From assembly GCF_003410055.1 (NCBI RefSeq), contig NZ_QUZK01000047.1:1-64000 (forward strand): a stretch of 64,000 nucleotides of DNA, written 5' to 3'. Below are positions 53,465-63,061 of the stretch, piece by piece. Position 1 is the first letter of the stretch. Each line of letters starts with the position of its first letter. The translations under genes were made by a program, and so were the position numbers. The notes beneath the pieces were generated by a model, which saw only the letters and a program-made list of their open reading frames with translations, was not told where the DNA came from and searched no databases. The DNA comes from Wenzhouxiangella sediminis. Its GTDB lineage: Bacteria; Pseudomonadota; Gammaproteobacteria; Xanthomonadales; Wenzhouxiangellaceae.

Positions 53465-53580
53465 CGATGGGCCAGCGGACAGGTCTGCGCCAGCGGTGCG
53501 AGGCTGTGGATACGGGACAGCGAGTCTGAGGACGGCGATTAACGCTGGTAGCCAGCACTGGGCGCCCCGGGTGGTCTGAG
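53465..53580 (+). pseudogene. Decayed duplicate of the 3' end of the HIT-linked HNH gene
   Basis: By eye, 53465-53580 aligns with 52164-52278 of the intact HNH gene, including TGCGCCAGCGG-GC, AGGCTGTGG, CGGGACAG, GAG and CGCTGG. Stop codons and small changes (for example TGA at 53525) break the frame. Identity is roughly 75 percent by eye. Confidence 0.7.
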
Positions 53581-54217
53581 CCTTGCCGCTGATGAAGGAC
53601 CTCCCGAATATCGCCGACAGGCGACGATCCCGAACCAACAGCAAGTCATTGACATCGAGTGAATGCTTCCATCCAGTTCAACGTCGTCCACAACGTCTGG
53701 CCCTCTGCCGCCAGCATATGTTCGAACCGGTCCAGCGCGGCAGGCTGCCAGATTGGAAGCGCCGTTGTTCACGACTACGACAGGCCCCGAAGCTTTCGCC
53801 GGCGATTGCCTTGCGCCAGGCAAAATGTTCACGTAGATTAAGGCGCAATAGACCCGCCAAGCCTCTGTGGACTTCGGTCCGCACGCTTAAATCGCGCGGG
53901 TTTTTTATTGCCGGTAGCAAGCCGCCGGGTTCTCCTGGAGCTTCCCAAGTACTTCAGGTCTCATTCGGCTGAATTCAGCTCCTGCCTGGACAGTGACTAC
54001 TGCCTGGACGCCGCGCTATGCGTGCTCACCGCAGTCGATTTTCTCAGCGGAACCTGCCCATCACCAACTACCGCAGATCGTGCTGCCCGAGAGGAGTGGG
54101 CCTGGTTCAAGGTTGATTGTTCCGCGCCACACGGGCGATGATGGGACTCACCAGAGTTTCTCAAAATTTGAGAATCCAATCGGTAGTGTGGTGGGTCTGG
54201 AAGTTTGGCAAGGGGTA
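53581..54217. other. Gene-free stretch before the second HNH gene
   Basis: Several short open frames exist on both strands but none resembles a known family. No clear tandem repeat, terminator or promoter was found. The segment may be remnant DNA of the rearrangement that left the HNH fragment; no further evidence is seen. Confidence 0.4.
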
Positions 54218-55087
54218 ATGAAAGGCGTATTCACCACAAGAGTCGTCCCGGAATATGACGACCTGCCGGAACGGCACTATCACTTCCCGCGCACCTACCT
54301 ACGCCAGGTGGAGCGCTGTATCGGCGACTGGGTGGTCTACTACGAGCCACGACGATCCAGCGGCCATCAGCCCGGCGGCCGTCAGGTCTACTTCGCCACG
54401 GCTATGGTTACCGGCGTCCGGCAGGACCCACACCGGCCCAATCACTACTACGCCGACGTTCAGGGCTACTTCGAGTTCCCCGATCCCGTCCCGTTCCGTG
54501 ACGGGCCGCACTACTATGAATCATTGCTCCGCCGCCCCGACGGTGCCACCAATAAGGGGGCTTTCGGCCGGGCTGTGCGAGGACTACCGGACGACGAATT
54601 CTGGGCCATTCTCCAAGCGGGCATCGCCTCGGACGTGTTCGATGAGGAGGCCGACAACCTCGTTGCCCAGCCCCCGCCCGAGCGAACCACCGTCGAAACC
54701 TTCCTCAACCGAAAGGTCCGCGATCCGTCATTTCGCCGTCTGGTCCGCCAGGCCTACGACCTGCGCTGCGCCGTATCCGGCCTTCGCCTGGTCAACGGCG
54801 GCGGGCGCCCCGAAGTCCAGGCGGCCCACATCATGCCGGTCGAGCACGACGGCCCGGACACCGTTCGAAACGGCGTCGCCCTGTCTGGTACAGTTCACTG
54901 GATGTTCGACCGGGGGCTCATCAGTTTTGGCGACGATGGCAGTATTCTCACCTCCCCGCACGGTCTGCCGGACGATATGGACCGGCTGATTCGGCCCGAG
55001 CGGCGGCTGCTAACTCCCGATCACCCGGCTTTCCGCCCGCATCCGGGCTATTTGGCGTGGCACCGCGACCATGTCTACAAGCGATAG
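54218..55087 (+). CDS. HNH endonuclease (HNH_2-type) upstream of the restriction gene
   Basis: 289 residues. The C-terminal HNH core is CAVSGLRLVNGGGRPEVQAA then HIMPVEHDGPDTVRNGVALS, then VHWMFDRGLISF. The N terminus MKGVFTTRVVPEYDDLPERHYHFPRTYL is typical of the group. It starts at 54218 and is followed after five bases by the restriction helicase gene, so it is probably one operon. Its role in the system (DNA cleavage) is inferred from this association. Confidence 0.82.
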   Translation: MKGVFTTRVVPEYDDLPERHYHFPRTYLRQVERCIGDWVVYYEPRRSSGHQPGGRQVYFATAMVTGVRQDPHRPNHYYADVQGYFEFPDPVPFRDGPHYYESLLRRPDGATNKGAFGRAVRGLPDDEFWAILQAGIASDVFDEEADNLVAQPPPERTTVETFLNRKVRDPSFRRLVRQAYDLRCAVSGLRLVNGGGRPEVQAAHIMPVEHDGPDTVRNGVALSGTVHWMFDRGLISFGDDGSILTSPHGLPDDMDRLIRPERRLLTPDHPAFRPHPGYLAWHRDHVYKR

Positions 55088-55092
55088 AGGCC

Positions 55093-58000
55093 ATGAGCGA
55101 AGAATTCTTCAAGAAACCCATCCTGAACTCGCCGTATGACTATCCCGGTCGCCATTGGGAGCTTGACGACAGCGGCCAGCCAACTCACAACATAAAGGAG
55201 TCACGGCGCCGCGCCGATTTCGTCACCCCCATCCCTCGCGCAAAGCGCCAGTCCGGCGGTCAGCAGGACCTGGATATCGAGTCCATATCGGACGATCAGG
55301 ACCTCTACGCTAATGCCACGATCATCAATGCCTTGCGCGATGAAGTGGATCGCTGGCGACAGCTTCCCAATCCCTCCGATTGGAAAGTAACTCCTGAAAC
55401 ACAGCGTCTGCTGCAGCACTGGCGCCACCACAAGTTCAGCGGCATCCGCCCCTTTTTCTGCCAGGTTGAGGCGGCCGAAACCGCGATCTGGCTAAGCGAG
55501 GTTGCCCCCAAGATGGGCAAATCCGGCGCGCGGTTCCTCGACCACCTGAAAGACGCCAACAATGCTGCCAATCCCGACCTCAGCCGCCTGGCGCTCAAAT
55601 TGGCCACGGGCGCCGGCAAGACCACGGTCATGGCCATGCTCATTGCCTGGCAGTGCATCAACAGCGTCCGCCACCCCACCAGCACGCGCTTTACCCGCGG
55701 GTTTTTGATTGTGACGCCGGGCATCACCATCCGGGACCGCCTGCAGGTCCTCCAGCCCAACGACCCCTACAGCTACTACCGCAGCCGCGAACTCGTGCCC
55801 AACGACATGCTGGATGAGCTCAACAAGGCGCGAATCGTAATTACCAATTACCACGCCTTCAAGCTGCGAGAGCGCATGGACTTGTCCAAGGGCGGCCGGC
55901 AGCTGCTCCAAGGGCGTGGAGGGGATCCACTGCAGACGCAGGAGTCCGAGGGCCAGATGCTGCAGCGGGTCATGCCCGAACTGATGGGCATGAAAAACAT
56001 CATGGCCATGAACGACGAGGCGCACCACTGCTATCGGGAAAAGCCGGGCGACGGCGACGAAGACAGGCTCAAGGGCGACGAGCGCAAGGAGGCTGAGAAG
56101 AACCTCGAAGCAGCCCGGCTGTGGATCAACGGGCTCGAAGCGGTCAATCGGAAGTTGGGGATCAGCCGTGTGATGGATCTGTCCGCAACGCCGTTCTTCC
56201 TCAAGGGCTCCGGGTATGTCGAGGGCACGCTTTTCCCTTGGACGATGAGCGACTTCTCGCTCATGGACGCCATCGAGTGCGGCATTGTCAAACTGCCGCG
56301 TGTCCCGGTTGCCGACAACATTCCCACCGATGACATGCCCAAGTTCCGCAACCTGTGGGAACACATTGGCACCAAGATGCCCAAGAAGGGCCGCGGCAAG
56401 GCGAAAACGCTGGACCCACAGAGCCTTCCCGACCTACTCAAGTCGGCCCTGGATGCGCTCTACGGCCACTACGCTAGCACCTATCAGCTTTGGCAACGCG
56501 AAGGCGTCAACGTCCCGCCGTGCTTCATCATCGTATGCAACAACACCGCCACGTCAAAGCTCGTATACGACTACATCGCCGGTTACGAAAAAGAAAATGA
56601 AGATGGCACGATAACCATCCAAGAGGGCCATCTTGAACTGTTTCGCAACTACGACGAATACGGCGAACCCCTGGCGCGTCCTCGCACCCTGCTGATCGAC
56701 AGCGAACAGCTCGAATCGGGAGATGCACTGGATCTGAAGTTTCGCAAGATGGCGGCAGACGAAATCGAGCGGTTCAAGGAAGAAATCAGAGAGCGCACCA
56801 AGGATCAGCGAGCGGCGGACAACCTCACTGACGCCGATCTGCTGCGAGAGGTTATGAACACCGTCGGTAAGGAAGGCCGCCTGGGTGAATCCATCCGATG
56901 CGTGGTGTCAGTATCAATGCTCACCGAGGGTTGGGACGCCAATACGGTCACCCACGTGCTAGGCGTACGCGCCTTTGGCACCCAGCTGCTGTGCGAACAG
57001 GTTATCGGCCGCGCACTGCGGCGTCAGTCCTATGATCTCAACGAGGACGACCGCTTCAATGTCGAATACGCGGATGTGCTGGGTATACCCTTTGATTTCA
57101 CAGCCAAGCCGGTGGTCGCGCCGCCTCAGCCGCCCCGTGAAACCATCCAGGTTCGCGCCGTGCGCCCCGAACGCGATCACCTCGAAATCCGCTTCCCGCG
57201 TGTCGAGGGCTATCGCACTGAATTGCCAGGAGAGCGCCTCGTGGCTGAATTCACCGAAGACTCGAAGATGGTGATTACGCCTGCTGACGTCGGCCCGACC
57301 AAAACCCGTAATGAGGGCATCATCGGAGAGGGCATCGACCTGGATCTCAAGCACCTCAAGGACATGCGCAAATCCACGCTGGTCTATCATCTGACCGAGC
57401 GTTTGCTCATGACCAAGTGGCGCGATCCGGGCGATGAGCCGGAGCTGCACCTATTCGGCCAGCTCAAGCGAATCACCCGCCAATGGCTGGACCAGTGCCT
57501 GGAATGCAAGGGCGGCACCTATCCGGCCCAGCTTATGTATCAGGATCTAGCCGAGCGCGCCTGCGTGCGCATCACCAACGCCATCACGCGCCATGAACTC
57601 AAAAAGGACGGTAGCCTGGTACGCGTCGTGCTCGATCCCTACAACCCGGAAGAAACCACCAGCCACGTTAATTTCAACACATCCAGCACTGAGCGCTGGG
57701 CAACAAGCCCTGAACGCTGCCACGTCAACTTCGCCATCCTCGATTCCGGCTGGGAAGGCGAATTCTGCCGCGTGCTTGAATCCCATCCGCGCGTGCTCCG
57801 GTACGTCAAGAATCACAACCTCGGTCTGGAAGTGCCGTATCGCTGCGGCTCGGAAAGCCGCACCTATATCCCCGATTTCATCGTCGACATCGACGACGGC
57901 CGAGGCGAGGACGATCCGCTCCATCTGATTGTGGAAATCAAGGGCTTCCGTGGTGAGGACGTCAAAGACAAGCACACAACCATGGAGAATTACTGGATTC

Positions 58001-58146
58001 CCGGGGTGAACAACCTGGGCCGCTTCGGTCGCTGGGATTTCGTCGAACTCAGCGACGTCTGGGAGATGGAATCCGATCTTGCCGACAAGCTGGAGCAGGA
58101 AGTGGACGAAATAATTCAGGCCAAATCGCGGGAGATTCCGGCGTGA
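55093..58146 (+). CDS. Type III-like restriction helicase-nuclease (BPTD_3080-type Res)
   Basis: 1017 residues. Superfamily 2 helicase motifs: GAGKTT (173-178), DEAH (308-311), SATPFF (364-369), and QVIGRALRR (636-644). The C-terminal nuclease domain has EGEFCRVL, then PDFIV (Asp928) and EIKGF (Glu948, Lys950), a PD-(D/E)XK core. It is laid out as the Res subunit of type III R-M systems. The start at 55093 is preceded by GAGG. The methyltransferase gene 1 kb downstream (59144) is the apparent Mod partner, with an NYN gene between. Confidence 0.85.
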   Translation: MSEEFFKKPILNSPYDYPGRHWELDDSGQPTHNIKESRRRADFVTPIPRAKRQSGGQQDLDIESISDDQDLYANATIINALRDEVDRWRQLPNPSDWKVTPETQRLLQHWRHHKFSGIRPFFCQVEAAETAIWLSEVAPKMGKSGARFLDHLKDANNAANPDLSRLALKLATGAGKTTVMAMLIAWQCINSVRHPTSTRFTRGFLIVTPGITIRDRLQVLQPNDPYSYYRSRELVPNDMLDELNKARIVITNYHAFKLRERMDLSKGGRQLLQGRGGDPLQTQESEGQMLQRVMPELMGMKNIMAMNDEAHHCYREKPGDGDEDRLKGDERKEAEKNLEAARLWINGLEAVNRKLGISRVMDLSATPFFLKGSGYVEGTLFPWTMSDFSLMDAIECGIVKLPRVPVADNIPTDDMPKFRNLWEHIGTKMPKKGRGKAKTLDPQSLPDLLKSALDALYGHYASTYQLWQREGVNVPPCFIIVCNNTATSKLVYDYIAGYEKENEDGTITIQEGHLELFRNYDEYGEPLARPRTLLIDSEQLESGDALDLKFRKMAADEIERFKEEIRERTKDQRAADNLTDADLLREVMNTVGKEGRLGESIRCVVSVSMLTEGWDANTVTHVLGVRAFGTQLLCEQVIGRALRRQSYDLNEDDRFNVEYADVLGIPFDFTAKPVVAPPQPPRETIQVRAVRPERDHLEIRFPRVEGYRTELPGERLVAEFTEDSKMVITPADVGPTKTRNEGIIGEGIDLDLKHLKDMRKSTLVYHLTERLLMTKWRDPGDEPELHLFGQLKRITRQWLDQCLECKGGTYPAQLMYQDLAERACVRITNAITRHELKKDGSLVRVVLDPYNPEETTSHVNFNTSSTERWATSPERCHVNFAILDSGWEGEFCRVLESHPRVLRYVKNHNLGLEVPYRCGSESRTYIPDFIVDIDDGRGEDDPLHLIVEIKGFRGEDVKDKHTTMENYWIPGVNNLGRFGRWDFVELSDVWEMESDLADKLEQEVDEIIQAKSREIPA

Positions 58147-58197
58147 TCGCCACAGATCGGCGCCGGAATCCTAGCGCCCGTCTGCGGTCAACCACGG

Positions 58198-58225
58198 TTG
58201 ACGCCGTACACGTTTTGTGTAAAAT
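58198..58225 (+). promoter_or_regulatory. Strong candidate promoter for the NYN gene
   Basis: TTGACG (58198-58203), 16-base spacer, TAAAAT (58220-58225), an excellent sigma-70 match by eye. Transcription would start near 58232, giving an ~87-nt leader. Confidence 0.75.
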
Positions 58226-58278
58226 TCGTTCCACATCCGCCCCTTGGCAGTACGCCCGCTCACCCATCCAGAGCGTGT

Positions 58279-58318
58279 GCCGAACCCTCGGGGCTTTTCT
58301 TTTTCTGGGGGGCGCCCC
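58279..58318 (+). promoter_or_regulatory. Leader hairpins before the NYN start codon (attenuator/translation control)
   Basis: GCCGA-ACCC-TCGGGGC at 58279-58294 is followed by TTTTCTTTTTC, resembling a short intrinsic terminator. GGGGCGCCCC (58309-58318) is a perfect palindrome that abuts the ATG and includes the likely ribosome site. Both could limit expression of the nuclease. Confidence 0.45.
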
Positions 58319-59116
58319 ATGCGGATGAGGCGCATCGCAATCCTGATCGACGGCGGCTATTTCCTCAAGCGGCTGCCCAAGCTCGTTGCGCCCCAGTTCT
58401 GCTCCACGCCCCAGCAGATCGCCGATTCGGCCCGCTACCTCTGCAAGCGGCACGTTCAGCGCCTGGTCGGCCTTGACGCGGATGCTGACGAAGACGGCCG
58501 CTGGCTCGACCACGTCTACCGGCTGTTCTACTACGACGCCACGCCATTTGACGGCAAGAGCCACCACCCACTGAAGAACCAGCCGATCGATTTCGGGAAG
58601 TCGGAGGTCGCTAAGTCCCGCCGCGAGCTCTTTACGCAGCTCCGCCGGAAGCGCAAATTTGCCCTCCGGCTCGGCCACGTCAACAAGGAATCCAATTGGC
58701 AGATTGACCCCCGGCTAACCAAAGATCTGATCAAGATCCGTAAGTGGGCAGATCACATCCAGGCCATTCTGGATCATCCCGAGGCACCCCCTGAGCTGCC
58801 CGAGAACGAGAGCCGAGAGTTCCAGAATCTAATAGAGCGCTGGCAGGCCCTAGAAGAGCGCAACGTCCGAATCGGTCTTCGGCAGAAAGGCGTTGACATG
58901 CGCATCGGCCTGGATATCGCCTCGATCACCCTTAAGCAACAGGCCGATACCATGATCCTGGTCACCGGCGATAGCGACTTTGTGCCGGCTGCCAAACTGG
59001 CGCGACGCGAGGGGATTGAGTTTCTGCTGGACCCGCTATGGCAGAAAGTCAGCGACCAGCTCTACGAGCACGTAGACGGAATCATCTCCATTTACTCGCA
59101 ACCCGAATCCACTTAA
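58319..59116 (+). CDS. NYN-domain (LabA/DUF88-type) nuclease
   Basis: 265 residues. NYN/PIN-like acidic residues: Asp11 in AILIDGGYFLK, Asp193 in KGVDMRIGLDI and Asp218/Asp220 in TGDSDFVPAAKL, typical of the LabA/DUF88 family, which includes RNases and PIN-like nucleases. It has its own promoter and structured leader and lies between the restriction and methyltransferase genes. Start at 58319 with GGGGGG six bases before; a second ATG at 58325 is possible. Its function in the R-M system is not known. Confidence 0.82.
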   Translation: MRMRRIAILIDGGYFLKRLPKLVAPQFCSTPQQIADSARYLCKRHVQRLVGLDADADEDGRWLDHVYRLFYYDATPFDGKSHHPLKNQPIDFGKSEVAKSRRELFTQLRRKRKFALRLGHVNKESNWQIDPRLTKDLIKIRKWADHIQAILDHPEAPPELPENESREFQNLIERWQALEERNVRIGLRQKGVDMRIGLDIASITLKQQADTMILVTGDSDFVPAAKLARREGIEFLLDPLWQKVSDQLYEHVDGIISIYSQPEST

Positions 59117-59143
59117 CTAGCTTTAGTCAGGCAAACATTTCAT

Positions 59144-62014
59144 ATGGCAGGAAAGAAGAAGTCCAAAGTGAAAAAGTCCGTCGAGGCTATCAAACACGAC
59201 GAGGCCAATCGCGTCAATATCCCGACGGCCGAGTACCAGTCCGTCATGGCCGACGAGGACAAAACGCCGATCCAAGTCGCCTACGATCGCCGCAACCGGG
59301 ATCTGGACCCGCAACTAGTCTGGCGCGGCAAGGACCAGCAGAACTGGACAGACCTGGTAGTCAATGCCCCGCCGCTCTACATCCAGGAGAAGATCCACCC
59401 CAAAGTCCTGATCGATGACCTGGTGCAGCGCAGCCAGGAGAACGAAGCGGAGGATGCAGACCAGACGGATTTGTTTGCAGACTTCAACGGCCTGCCCGAC
59501 GAAGACGCCCGCACCGAGTTCTACCAGCACGCAAGCCGCTGGCAGAACCGAATGATTCTGGGTGATTCGTTGCAGGTCATGGCCTCACTGGCCGAACGTG
59601 AGGGTCTCAGAGGAAAAGTCCAGTGCATCTACATTGATCCGCCCTACGGGATCAAGTTCAACTCCAACTTCCAGTGGTCAACTACTAGCCGGGCTGTCCA
59701 AGACGGAAAGCCTGATCAAATAACCCGTGAGCCGGAACAGGTCAAAGCCTTTCGCGATACTTGGCGTGATGGAATCCATTCGTATCTGACTTACCTTCGT
59801 GACCGTTTGACCGTTGCACGAGATTTGCTAACGGAATCAGGCTCCATCTTTGTGCAGATTGGCGATGAGAATGTGCATCGAGTTAGGGCTTTAATGGATG
59901 AAATTCTTGGGGATGAGAATTTTGTCGCAAACATCTATTTTCGAAAGACCGGCGGTCACAGCGACGACAATATTGGTTCCGCGCTCGACATTATTCTCTG
60001 GTATTCAAAGAAGTCGAAAGCCTTTAAATTTAGGAAGTTGTTCTCTTTGGAGGAGTTGCCGCCAATAGACGAAAAATATTATGTGAACGTCTTGACGCCT
60101 GACGGAAATCGGCGCCGAATGACACTGGACGAGCGCCTTCGGAAAAAGGCCCTCCCGGATGGGTCTGAGGTATTCAGATATGGACCAATAACCGGTCAGG
60201 GAGCATCTCAAAATGACGAAGACATGCAGTTTCGAGGGCGGATTTTTCCTAAGAAAAAGAATCGACATTGGTCCACAAGCAATCACGGAATGTATCGAGT
60301 TGCAAAAACTGGACGGCTCTTAACGATTGGTAATGATCTAGCGTTCGACCTACGCTGGAAAGAGGTTCCTAAGAACCTCGGAAACGTTTGGCAAGATACA
60401 CAGTCCGGTGGCTTTGGTTCTGAGAAGGTGTACGTAGTAGAAACTACGCCAACTGTTATAGAGCGCTGCGTTTTGATGACAACAGATCCCGGCGACCTGG
60501 TGCTAGATCCAACGTGCGGATCAGGAACGACAGCGCATGTTGCTGAACAGTGGGGCCGGCGTTGGGTCGCCATTGATACTTCCCGTGTGGCACTGGCGTT
60601 GGCCCGCGCCCGCATCATGGGTTCTCGTTACCCGTTCTACTTGCTGGCCGACTCGCCGGAAGGCCAGAGCAAGGAGTCCGAACTTAGTCGAACCGCACCG
60701 TCTACCCAGCCCACGGGCGGCCGGATTAGTCACGGTTTTGTCTATCAGCGCGTACCGCACATCACGCTCAAGGCTATCGCCGACAACACAGAAATCGATG
60801 TCATCTGGGAGCGATTTGAGGAAGACCTAGGGCCCCTTCGCGAAAGTCTGACGGAGGCTATACCCGCTCGCTGGCTGGATTCCTACCGCAACGAACAGCA
60901 ACACACCGCCGACATGCCACAGGAAATCCAGGAGTGGGAGGTGCCGCGAGAGTATCCCGACGACTGGCCCGCGGCGACCAAGGAATTGCACGAACGGTTC
61001 TGGGAGTTGCTTACCGAACGCCAGAGGGAGATCGACGCTTCAATCGCCGCGCGCGCCGATCAGAAATATCTTTACGACAAGCCCTACGAAGACAAGAGCA
61101 AGGTCCGAGTCGCCGGTCCCTTCACCGTCGAAAGCCTCTCGCCGCACCGGGTGCTGGGCGTCGACGAGGACGACGAGCTGATCGACCCGCTAGAAGACGA
61201 CAAGGGTAAGTACGGCGAGGAACGCGATTTCGTCCAGATGATCCTGGAAAACCTTAAGACCACCGGCGTCCAGCAGGCGCACAAGGAAGACCGGATCAGT
61301 TTCACCGCCCTTAAACCCTGGCCCGGTGACCTCATCTGCGCCGAAGGCCACTATATGGAAGGCGGCGAAGGCGGCGAAGGCGGCGAAGGCGGCAGCGAAA
61401 AGCGAGCCGCCATCTTCATCGGCCCGGAATTCGGCACCGTCTCCCGCCCCGACCTGGTCGCCGCCGCCCGCGAAGCCGCTGACGCCGGCTTCGATGTCTT
61501 GATCGCCTGCGCCTTCAACTACGAAGCCCACGCCTCCGAATTCCACAAACTCGGCCGAATCCCGGTCCTCAAGGCCCGCATGAATGCGGACCTGCACATG
61601 GCCGAGGACCTCAAAAACACCGGCAAGGGCAACCTATTCGTCATCTTCGGCGAACCTGATATCGATATCCTCGACGCCGAAGACGACCAGATCCAGGTCA
61701 AAGTCAATGGCGTCGATGTGTTCCACCCCAGCACCGGCGAAGTCCGCTCCGACGGCCCCGAAGGCATCGCCTGCTGGTTCGTCGACACCGACTACAACGA
61801 AGAAAGCTTCTTTGTCCGCCACGCTTACTTCCTCGGCGCCAACGACCCCTACAACGCCCTGAAAACCACCCTCAAGGCGGAAATCGACCAGGAAGCCTGG
61901 GAAACCCTACACAGCGACACCTCTCGCCCGTTCCCCAAGCCAGAATCCGGCCGCATCGCAGTCAAGGTCATTAACCACCTTGGTGATGAAGTGATGAAGG
62001 TGTTCAGGGTATGA
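59144..62014 (+). CDS. Type III-like DNA methyltransferase (Mod, beta-class N6-adenine)
   Basis: 956 residues. DPPY catalytic motif at 165-168 and SAM-binding DPTCGSGTTA at 455-464, in the order DPPY-then-FxGxG of beta-class Mod proteins, with a ~290-residue stretch between that would hold the target recognition domain. Residues about 690-956 are a large C-terminal extension unlike typical Mod. A GGEGG tract (four 9-bp GAAGGCGGC units, 61358-61393) is in frame within it. It is paired with the Res gene upstream. The bases between about 59700 and 60550 look more AT-rich than the flanks. Confidence 0.85.
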   Translation: MAGKKKSKVKKSVEAIKHDEANRVNIPTAEYQSVMADEDKTPIQVAYDRRNRDLDPQLVWRGKDQQNWTDLVVNAPPLYIQEKIHPKVLIDDLVQRSQENEAEDADQTDLFADFNGLPDEDARTEFYQHASRWQNRMILGDSLQVMASLAEREGLRGKVQCIYIDPPYGIKFNSNFQWSTTSRAVQDGKPDQITREPEQVKAFRDTWRDGIHSYLTYLRDRLTVARDLLTESGSIFVQIGDENVHRVRALMDEILGDENFVANIYFRKTGGHSDDNIGSALDIILWYSKKSKAFKFRKLFSLEELPPIDEKYYVNVLTPDGNRRRMTLDERLRKKALPDGSEVFRYGPITGQGASQNDEDMQFRGRIFPKKKNRHWSTSNHGMYRVAKTGRLLTIGNDLAFDLRWKEVPKNLGNVWQDTQSGGFGSEKVYVVETTPTVIERCVLMTTDPGDLVLDPTCGSGTTAHVAEQWGRRWVAIDTSRVALALARARIMGSRYPFYLLADSPEGQSKESELSRTAPSTQPTGGRISHGFVYQRVPHITLKAIADNTEIDVIWERFEEDLGPLRESLTEAIPARWLDSYRNEQQHTADMPQEIQEWEVPREYPDDWPAATKELHERFWELLTERQREIDASIAARADQKYLYDKPYEDKSKVRVAGPFTVESLSPHRVLGVDEDDELIDPLEDDKGKYGEERDFVQMILENLKTTGVQQAHKEDRISFTALKPWPGDLICAEGHYMEGGEGGEGGEGGSEKRAAIFIGPEFGTVSRPDLVAAAREAADAGFDVLIACAFNYEAHASEFHKLGRIPVLKARMNADLHMAEDLKNTGKGNLFVIFGEPDIDILDAEDDQIQVKVNGVDVFHPSTGEVRSDGPEGIACWFVDTDYNEESFFVRHAYFLGANDPYNALKTTLKAEIDQEAWETLHSDTSRPFPKPESGRIAVKVINHLGDEVMKVFRV
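61358..61393 (+). repeat. In-frame 9-bp tandem repeat in the methyltransferase gene
   Basis: Four exact copies of GAAGGCGGC encode a Glu-Gly-Gly run in the C-terminal part of the methyltransferase. Because the unit is a multiple of three, copy changes would alter length but not frame. Confidence 0.85.
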
Positions 62015-62035
62015 TGGTCTCGCTAGGAGGACGCA

Positions 62036-63034
62036 ATGGCCAGCGCTAATCAATTGAAAGCATTGCTTAAATCGCACGTAGAAGGCGACGAAGAGCGATT
62101 TTATTCCATCGCTATGCAGCTGGCAGCCCACGAAGCAAAAATTGGGCATGGCAAGCTGGCTGAGGAGTTGCGCCGGCTAGTGGATCAAGCCAAGGCGAGT
62201 CGTGGGCTTCCCAAAAAGGGGCACGAGAAGACGATACCGATTGGACGGCCACGCGGTGAATTGGCCGGCCTACTTAACGCATCATTTCCCAAAAACCGTC
62301 TGGGCGACATGGTGCTCGACCAGCACCTCCATTTTCAACTCAAGCGGGTAATTCGCGAACAACGTCAGGCTCAGCGGTTGCTTGCCCATGGCCTGTCGCC
62401 CAGACGGAAGCTGTTGCTGGTCGGCTGCCCTGGTACCGGCAAGACATTGACCGCTTCGGTGCTCGCCGGTGAGCTTGGTTTACCGCTGTTTCAAGTCCGG
62501 CTGGATGGGCTGATTACTAAATTTATGGGCGAGACGGCCGCTAAATTGCGCCAAGTGTTTGAGGCAACCGACCGGACCCGAGGCGTGTACTTCTTTGATG
62601 AGGTAGATGCAATCGGCTCGCAGCGCGGTCTTGCAAACGACGTCGGGGAGATCAGACGGATTCTCAATAGTTTTCTGCAGATGATCGAGCAGGACAATTC
62701 ACACAGTCTGATTGTGGCAGCAACCAATCACCCAGAAATTTTGGATCATGCGCTTTTCCGCCGTTTTGACGACGTTCTCCAATACGAGTTGCCGGATGAG
62801 GTACGAATCGCTTCGGTACTCAAGTCCCGGCTCGGAGAAGTGGCTATGAAAGGCGTATCTTGGCAGCGACTCGCCACTGGCGCTGTTGGCTTGAGCTATG
62901 CTGAAGTAGTTCGTGCTTGTGACGAAACCTTGAAGGAAGCCCTGATTGAGGGACGTCATAAGGTTGCTGAGACAGACATTAAGCAGACGCTGGAGGAGAG
63001 ACAGCAGATCTCGGAACGTCTAAAGTCGCGATGA
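62036..63034 (+). CDS. ietA: AAA+ ATPase, IetA-like
   Basis: 332 residues. Walker A GCPGTGKT (130-137), Walker B VYFFDEVDAIG (184-194), a sensor-1 VAATNHPE and RRFDD mark an AAA+ ATPase of the FtsH/spastin-like type. It is followed 27 bases later by a subtilisin-like protease gene. This AAA ATPase plus S8 protease pair is the arrangement of the IetAS defence system. Assignment to that system is by gene order and domain type. The start at 62036 follows GGAGG. Confidence 0.8.
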   Translation: MASANQLKALLKSHVEGDEERFYSIAMQLAAHEAKIGHGKLAEELRRLVDQAKASRGLPKKGHEKTIPIGRPRGELAGLLNASFPKNRLGDMVLDQHLHFQLKRVIREQRQAQRLLAHGLSPRRKLLLVGCPGTGKTLTASVLAGELGLPLFQVRLDGLITKFMGETAAKLRQVFEATDRTRGVYFFDEVDAIGSQRGLANDVGEIRRILNSFLQMIEQDNSHSLIVAATNHPEILDHALFRRFDDVLQYELPDEVRIASVLKSRLGEVAMKGVSWQRLATGAVGLSYAEVVRACDETLKEALIEGRHKVAETDIKQTLEERQQISERLKSR

Positions 63035-63061
63035 TGAAAGCGTCGGGGGCTCGCACGACAT

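Noticed and set aside
53583-53972. 129-codon plus-strand frame in the gap before the second HNH gene
   Set aside because: No family resemblance, no ribosome site, and it lies beside a decayed gene fragment.
61358-61393. Phase-variable repeat that would switch the methyltransferase on and off
   Set aside because: The unit is 9 bp, so copy changes keep the reading frame.
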